Shown here: positions 58,724 through 62,869 of the stretch, in pieces | How positions within the stretch are numbered: the stretch's first letter is position 1 | Layout: every line of letters begins with the position of its first letter | DNA from: Acinetobacter bouvetii | GTDB lineage: Bacteria; Pseudomonadota; Gammaproteobacteria; Pseudomonadales; Moraxellaceae | Length of the DNA stretch: 62,869 bases | Direction: 5' to 3' | Assembly: GCF_902753875.1 (NCBI RefSeq) | Contig: NZ_CADDTS010000013.1 | Span: forward strand, 1-62,869 | Position numbers and translations under genes: made by a program | The notes under the pieces: model-generated | What the model saw: the letters and a program-made list of their open reading frames with translations, nothing else | Told to the model about the DNA's origin: nothing | Databases searched by the model: none

Positions 58724-59277
58724 TTCTTGCTTCGAGTTCTCCGCGTCGTCGGGAACTCTTGCAGCAATTGGGTCTGGAGTTCGAGATCTTTAGTCCGGAG
58801 ATTGATGAGTCTATTCTTCAGGGCGAAGATATTGCTGCTTATGTGGAGCGTCTAGCCTGTAGCAAGGCTCAGGTGGTTTTAAATCAATTTCCAGATGCGA
58901 TTGTGATTGCCGCAGATACCAGTGTGGCAGTCGATCAGCACATTTTAGGCAAACCTGAATCAAAACAACATGCTTTTGCCATGTGGGAGCTGATATCCGG
59001 GCGAAAACATGATGTTTTTTCAGGTGTTTGTGTGCGTACAAGTGCTGAAAAATCAAGTATAGTAGTACGAACGCAGGTCGAGTTTCAACAATTAAGTCTC
59101 GATGATATGGAAAATTATTGGGCAACAGCAGAACCGATCGGCAAAGCGGGTGGTTATGCCATACAGGGTATCGCATCGCGGTATATTCCCCGCATTGAAG
59201 GCAGCTATAGCAATGTCGTAGGCTTGCCTTTACATGAAACCGTACAGTTATTACAGGCAGTTAAGGCACTAAATTAA
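58711..59277 (+). CDS. maf: Maf-family nucleotide pyrophosphatase
   Basis: A 188-aa house-cleaning enzyme (YhdE branch) that hydrolyses dTTP, UTP and modified nucleotides to monophosphates. Conserved elements: LASSSPRRRELLQQLGLEFE near the N-terminus, VIAADTSVAVD (catalytic D), GKPESKQHAF, SGRKHDVFSGVCV and the C-terminal GKAGGYAIQGIASRYI. It starts within the end of mreD, and gammaproteobacteria often carry maf between mreD and rng. Confidence 0.95.
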   Translation: MARLILASSSPRRRELLQQLGLEFEIFSPEIDESILQGEDIAAYVERLACSKAQVVLNQFPDAIVIAADTSVAVDQHILGKPESKQHAFAMWELISGRKHDVFSGVCVRTSAEKSSIVVRTQVEFQQLSLDDMENYWATAEPIGKAGGYAIQGIASRYIPRIEGSYSNVVGLPLHETVQLLQAVKALN

Positions 59278-59317
59278 CTGACCTCAAAAGAATTTTTATA
59301 ATGTTTTGAGTTTTATT

Positions 59318-60772
59318 ATGTCTGACGAATTGTTGATTAATGTCACACCTATGGAATGTCGTGTGGCCTTAATTCAAAACGGTACGGTCAATGAATTATT
59401 TGTTGAACGTACGGTCAAGCGTGGATTGGTGGGCAATATTTATAAGGGCAAAGTAGTGCGCGTACTTCCCGGTATGCAGGCTGCTTTTGTCGATATCGGA
59501 CTGTCACGGACTGCTTTTTTACATATCAATGATATGGTCTGGCCACGTAATCAGCCTACGCCCAATGTTTTTGAACTGCTGCAACCGGGCCAAATTCTCA
59601 CTGTTCAGGTAATGAAGGACATGCTCGGCACCAAAGGGGCACGTTTAAGTACTGATCTTTCCATTCCTTCACGTTATCTGGTGCTCATGCCTTATGGGCA
59701 TCATATTGGCGTATCCCAACGGATTGAGTCTGAACAGGAACGTGATCGTTTGCGCTCCATGATTGAGCGCATTCAGGCTGAACATAAATTGCCAGGCAGT
59801 GTGATTGTCCGTACTGCAGCAGAAGGTATTCCAGAATCGGAAATTGCCCAAGACATGGTATATTTGGCCAAACTTTGGGAATTTATCCAGCGTAAACAGA
59901 AAAGTATTGCTGTACCGTCACTCATTTTTGAAGAATTGCCTCTTCCACAGCGGGTGATTCGCGACTTGGCCAACGAAGATACTGCTAAAATTTCTGTCGA
60001 TTCACGTGAAATTCATGCCAAGCTGCAAGAGTTTGTGCTGGAATTCGTGCCAAGTATGCAAAGTCGGCTGATTCACTATCCGGGTGAACGACCGATCTTC
60101 GATTTATACAATGTCGAAGAAGACATTCAAAAGGCCTTACAAACCCGTGTCGCACTCAAGTCTGGTGGTTATTTGATGATCGATCAGACTGAAGCCATGA
60201 CTACCATTGACGTTAATACCGGTTCTTATGTTGGTGGTCGTACACTTGAAGACACGGTATTTAAAACCAATATGGAAGCGACGCAGGTCATTGCAAGACA
60301 GTTGCGCTTACGCAATTTGGGCGGCATCATTATTATTGACTTCATTGACATGCAGGAAGCACAGCATCGTGAAGAGGTGATGAGTCAGTTTGAGCGTATG
60401 CTGGAACGTGATCATGCCAAAACCAAAATTACCCAGGTTTCCGAGCTAGGCTTGGTGGAAATGACCCGTAAGCGTACCCGTGAATCTTTAGAACACCTAT
60501 TATGTGAATCATGTCCAACCTGTCAGGGACGGGGCTATGTGAAAACTGCAGAGACCGTGTGTTACGAAATTTTTCGGGAAATTTTAAGATATGCGCGTGC
60601 TTTTGAATCAAAAAGTGGCTTTACGGTTGTTGCGCATCCATCTGTGATTGACCGATTGTTAACAGCTGAAGCACCGGCAGTGGCCGATTTAGAGCACTTT
60701 ATAGGGCGTGTAATCAAATTTCAGGTGGAAAATCTGTATACGCAAGAGCAATACGATATCATTCTGAGTTGA
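59318..60772 (+). CDS. rng: Ribonuclease G
   Basis: A 484-aa RNase E/G-family endonuclease that matures 16S rRNA and turns over mRNA. The S1 domain begins at VGNIYKGKVVRVLPGMQAAF. The 5' sensor and RNase-H-like domains follow. The DNase-I-like catalytic part has MTTIDVNTGSYVGGR (metal-binding D) and GGIIIIDFIDM (second D). The zinc link is CESCPTCQGRG near residue 400. No long C-terminal scaffold is present, so it is RNase G and not RNase E. ATG 59318 is preferred over a TTG 12 bases earlier. Confidence 0.96.
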   Translation: MSDELLINVTPMECRVALIQNGTVNELFVERTVKRGLVGNIYKGKVVRVLPGMQAAFVDIGLSRTAFLHINDMVWPRNQPTPNVFELLQPGQILTVQVMKDMLGTKGARLSTDLSIPSRYLVLMPYGHHIGVSQRIESEQERDRLRSMIERIQAEHKLPGSVIVRTAAEGIPESEIAQDMVYLAKLWEFIQRKQKSIAVPSLIFEELPLPQRVIRDLANEDTAKISVDSREIHAKLQEFVLEFVPSMQSRLIHYPGERPIFDLYNVEEDIQKALQTRVALKSGGYLMIDQTEAMTTIDVNTGSYVGGRTLEDTVFKTNMEATQVIARQLRLRNLGGIIIIDFIDMQEAQHREEVMSQFERMLERDHAKTKITQVSELGLVEMTRKRTRESLEHLLCESCPTCQGRGYVKTAETVCYEIFREILRYARAFESKSGFTVVAHPSVIDRLLTAEAPAVADLEHFIGRVIKFQVENLYTQEQYDIILS

Positions 60773-60908
60773 AATTGTAACAGAATATCGTTAAACACTT
60801 GTTACATCTGAAATTTTACTTTCGAAGTGTAATTTTGAATACTAGTCATACACAGTAGCCAAAGCCAAATTCTCCCTTTTTTGGCTTAGCAAAAAGAAGA
60901 GGTATGAC

Positions 60909-61079
60909 ATGAGTATGAGCCAAAAAATTATTAAACAAAGTTTGAATGTTCTAGATAAAAAACCTGCTCACAATGGTTATATTGTAGATGAGCAAGGCAA
61001 AGAAGTTCAGATTACGGCTGCCATGATTCGTTCTGTATGCCATCAGTTATTAAATCAGTGTCGTGCAATTAAAAATTAA
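60909..61079 (+). CDS. 56-aa hypothetical protein
   Basis: ATG 60909 has AGAGG 6 bases upstream and the frame runs to TAA 61077-61079. The product starts MSMSQKIIKQSLNVLDKKP and contains NGYIVDEQGKEVQITAAMI and two cysteines (SVCHQLLNQC). It is soluble and mixed alpha/beta. A hairpin 5' of it (60862-60887) and a palindromic terminator 3' of it make it an independent unit, which supports a real gene. I do not recognise a family. Confidence 0.75.
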   Translation: MSMSQKIIKQSLNVLDKKPAHNGYIVDEQGKEVQITAAMIRSVCHQLLNQCRAIKN

Positions 61080-61103
61080 GGGGCATTTAAATGCCCCTTA
61101 ATT
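61080..61103. terminator. Palindromic terminator between 56-aa gene and atfA
   Basis: GGGGCATTTAAATGCCCC is an 18-bp perfect palindrome directly behind the 56-aa gene stop, followed by TTAATTAATT. It can serve both convergent genes. Confidence 0.7.
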
Positions 61104-61132
61104 AATTCATTATTCATCTTTATTGGTTGCGG

Positions 61133-62512
61133 TTAGCTCACCGCCTGTAGCTTTGGGGTATCTTGCCCAACAATCTCTTCAAATCGTTGAATTTCATCTT
61201 CAAGATGTGTAAGCAGATTTTGCATTTTTGGTAATGCATTTCTACAACCGGTTAAACCAACTTCCAGCTTATCTAAATAGCTCGTCATGGTGATATTTAG
61301 TGCTTGTCCATCCAATACAATGGAAGCAGGGTATAGCGCATCCAATTTTGCCCCATTCCAATAAAGGGGTTCACGTGGTCCAGGAACATTAGAGATCACA
61401 ATATTGAATGCCTGATGCTTTGGCATTACTCCTGATACAATGTTTAAGCCCGCTGCACCATATACCAAAGCGCTATAATTTAAAATTTGGCTTGAATTCA
61501 TACGCTTAAAGCGTTGTTTGGCATTTAACACGCTACCGCGAATAATTTGCAGACGTTCTAGTGGTGTTTCTTTATGCGTACCCAGATTGGCTAAAATCAT
61601 GGTAATGCGGTTAGAAACCTCAGAATCATCATCACGAACGGAAGCAGGTACCATCGCAATCAATGGTTTTTTAGGTAAAGCCTGCTGGCTAATCAGATAC
61701 TCACGTAATGCACCTGAGCAAATAGCCAGTACTACATCATTAATAGTTACACCGAGTGCTTTTGCAATTCGGCTTAAACGACCAAGCTCAAAGGATTGTG
61801 CTGCAAAACGACGAGAAGAACTGACCCGTTGGTTTAAAATGCTGCTTGGGGCCTGAAAGCTGGAAACATAGTCTGGATTACGCCCCATATCTTTACAAAT
61901 GGTCTGTGAAAGTTCATACATGACTTTGGGGGTAGCATCTAGTTGCTGCTTTAAAGTCCCCATAATTTTTTTCACACGACTGGCTTTAGGTTCTTTTAAA
62001 CGCTTGGCACGCGGACCTTCGACACACCAAGGTGGCACAATGCTTTTGGTATTTGGATCATGAGATAGGGATTTCTCGACCAGACGCATGCCGGCAATGC
62101 CATCTACCATGGCATGATGAATTTTGAAATACATGGCAAAGCGGTTGCCTTCAATGCCTTCGATAATATGACAGGTCCAGAGTGGTTTTGCACGGTCAAT
62201 CAGGGAGCTGTGCTCTTGTGAAATATAAGTCAGTAATTCACGGATTCGACCAGGATGAGGTAGGGCGATATGACGGAAGTGATGATCCAGATCAAATTCT
62301 TGATCTTCATCCCAAAACAAACCGTTCAATTTATTGTTAAAGGGAGGGACCGGAATAGATTTGGATGTACGAATGTCGGTGACTAAGTCTTGAATAAAAG
62401 TATCAGGTGCATTGTCTGGAATTTGAAATAGAAAAAGTCCACCAACATGCATGGGTTGCTGGCGTTTTTCTAGAGACAGAAAAATGAAGTCAATTGGATG
62501 TAATGGACGCAT
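61133..62512 (-). CDS. atfA: Wax ester synthase/acyl-CoA:diacylglycerol acyltransferase (WS/DGAT)
   Basis: A 459-aa bifunctional acyltransferase that makes storage wax esters and triacylglycerol from acyl-CoA plus a fatty alcohol or diacylglycerol, at the inner membrane and lipid droplets. The catalytic H-H-x-x-x-D-G is KIHHAMVDGIAG near residue 132. Further marks are MRPLHPIDFIFLSLEKR at the N-terminus, NDVVLAICSGALR near 270, and ISNVPGPREPLYWNGAKLD near 350. From memory it is very close to A. baylyi AtfA (458 aa), which is a main reason for placing the window in Acinetobacter. Confidence 0.96.
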   Translation of the reverse strand: MRPLHPIDFIFLSLEKRQQPMHVGGLFLFQIPDNAPDTFIQDLVTDIRTSKSIPVPPFNNKLNGLFWDEDQEFDLDHHFRHIALPHPGRIRELLTYISQEHSSLIDRAKPLWTCHIIEGIEGNRFAMYFKIHHAMVDGIAGMRLVEKSLSHDPNTKSIVPPWCVEGPRAKRLKEPKASRVKKIMGTLKQQLDATPKVMYELSQTICKDMGRNPDYVSSFQAPSSILNQRVSSSRRFAAQSFELGRLSRIAKALGVTINDVVLAICSGALREYLISQQALPKKPLIAMVPASVRDDDSEVSNRITMILANLGTHKETPLERLQIIRGSVLNAKQRFKRMNSSQILNYSALVYGAAGLNIVSGVMPKHQAFNIVISNVPGPREPLYWNGAKLDALYPASIVLDGQALNITMTSYLDKLEVGLTGCRNALPKMQNLLTHLEDEIQRFEEIVGQDTPKLQAVS

Positions 62513-62639
62513 AGCGCTGGATGCCTCACTGCATTGTCATGGCTGTTCTTGTATGAACAGACTTGTTAGAATTATTTAAATCGTGTTTGCAGTATAACTT
62601 TTTTCAAAGATAAAAGTATTGATATAAGTGTAATCAAAA

Positions 62640-62676
62640 GTGAAAAAACCACTGTTTTTCAGTGGCTTTTTTTTAA
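62640..62676. terminator. Terminator hairpin between atfA and the IS element
   Basis: CCACTG/CAGTGG stem (62649-62665, loop TTTTT) with AAAAAA before and CTTTTTTTT after. It can work in both directions; the gene it serves may lie beyond the insertion. Confidence 0.8.
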
Positions 62677-62700
62677 ATAACCCGAATCGCGGATAAGAAA

Positions 62701-62869
62701 ATGACTTGAAAAATAAGAGGACTAGAGCCATCAGTTGAGTTGCCACACAAAACCTAAAGCCCTAGTCCTGATGTTCAATAGTACCGAATTATTCTGCGTA
62801 ATTGATGATTTCTTTCTGAAATTTGAAGCAACTTATTGGAAATTTCTCAAACAAAGCCGTCATTCGTTA
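62701..62869 (+). mobile_element. IS982-type insertion sequence, left end (partial)
   Basis: From about 62705 the sequence looks like an IS terminus. It has an inner dyad GGACTAG/CTAGTCC (62719-62725 and 62762-62768) and then the start of a transposase. The exact inverted-repeat boundary cannot be fixed because the right end is outside the window. Confidence 0.65.
62771..62869 (+). CDS. IS982-family transposase, N-terminus (partial)
   Basis: An open frame of 33 codons from ATG 62771 to the window edge. It begins MFNSTELFCVIDDFFLKFEA, matching the E-L-F-C-x-(V/I)-D-D-F start of IS982-family transposases (including those of several Acinetobacter IS elements). The catalytic DDE residues would lie beyond the window. 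Confidence 0.7.
   Translation, partial: MFNSTELFCVIDDFFLKFEATYWKFLKQSRHSL

Overview
The window is a stretch of a gammaproteobacterial chromosome of about 40% GC that fits Acinetobacter. The pointers are a wax ester synthase/DGAT closely resembling the Acinetobacter baylyi enzyme as I remember it (61133-62512), paired pilT-pilU, divergent bamE-fur, minCDE, two N-degron transferases next to trxB, and an IS982-type transposase start at the right edge. I cannot name the species. There are no rRNA or tRNA genes and no CRISPR array.

Layout. 1-4435: end of tuf, a predicted metal-dependent hydrolase, rimI, then aat-bpt and trxB on the minus strand. 4723-9705: ftsK, a LysR regulator and a divergent AEC-family carrier. 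9760-14233 (minus): a small PA4642-like gene, minCDE, a voltage-sensor-like membrane protein and a PlsC-type acyltransferase. A folded 116-base element lies below minE. 14482-25868 (mostly plus): an OmpA-like lipoprotein, rep-dut, algC-argB, an OlsB-like acyltransferase, a YafJ-like amidotransferase, bacteriohemerythrin, an SNF-like transporter coupled to an RnfH-family gene, and bamE/fur. 25940-28935: pilT-pilU and the PLP-homeostasis gene yggS.

28936-31538 is an accessory island. It holds a probable secreted toxin and its immunity gene on the minus strand, flanked by decayed coding fragments and a 24-bp perfect palindrome. 31539-38010: sbcD-sbcC, a VOC protein and an exported metallo-beta-lactamase-fold protein. 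A broken paralogue of the last lies at 38437-38560. 38270-40516: a 37-aa membrane peptide, an unrecognised 545-aa protein and a 48-aa Asn-rich protein. 40659-50889: metG, a tandem pair of unrecognised membrane proteins, sbmA, a DUF1176 protein, a lipoprotein, a DJ-1/PfpI protein and small hypotheticals.

50961-52812 is a second accessory insertion, placed just behind the gat terminator. It contains an FRG-domain protein, a truncated 29-codon ORF and a REP/MITE-like element of paired GC-rich hairpins. 52872-60772: gatCAB (minus), then mreBCD-maf-rng (plus), which links cell-shape genes with a nucleotide-cleaning enzyme and RNase G. The window closes with a 56-aa gene, atfA and a partial IS982-type element.

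The most promising novelties are the toxin/immunity pair whose secreted protein has a filamentous-phage-like N-terminal module, the FRG insertion behind gatB, the multi-hairpin element between minE and its neighbour, and the 18-bp perfect palindrome in front of algC. Functions were assigned by reading motifs from memory; no database search was possible.
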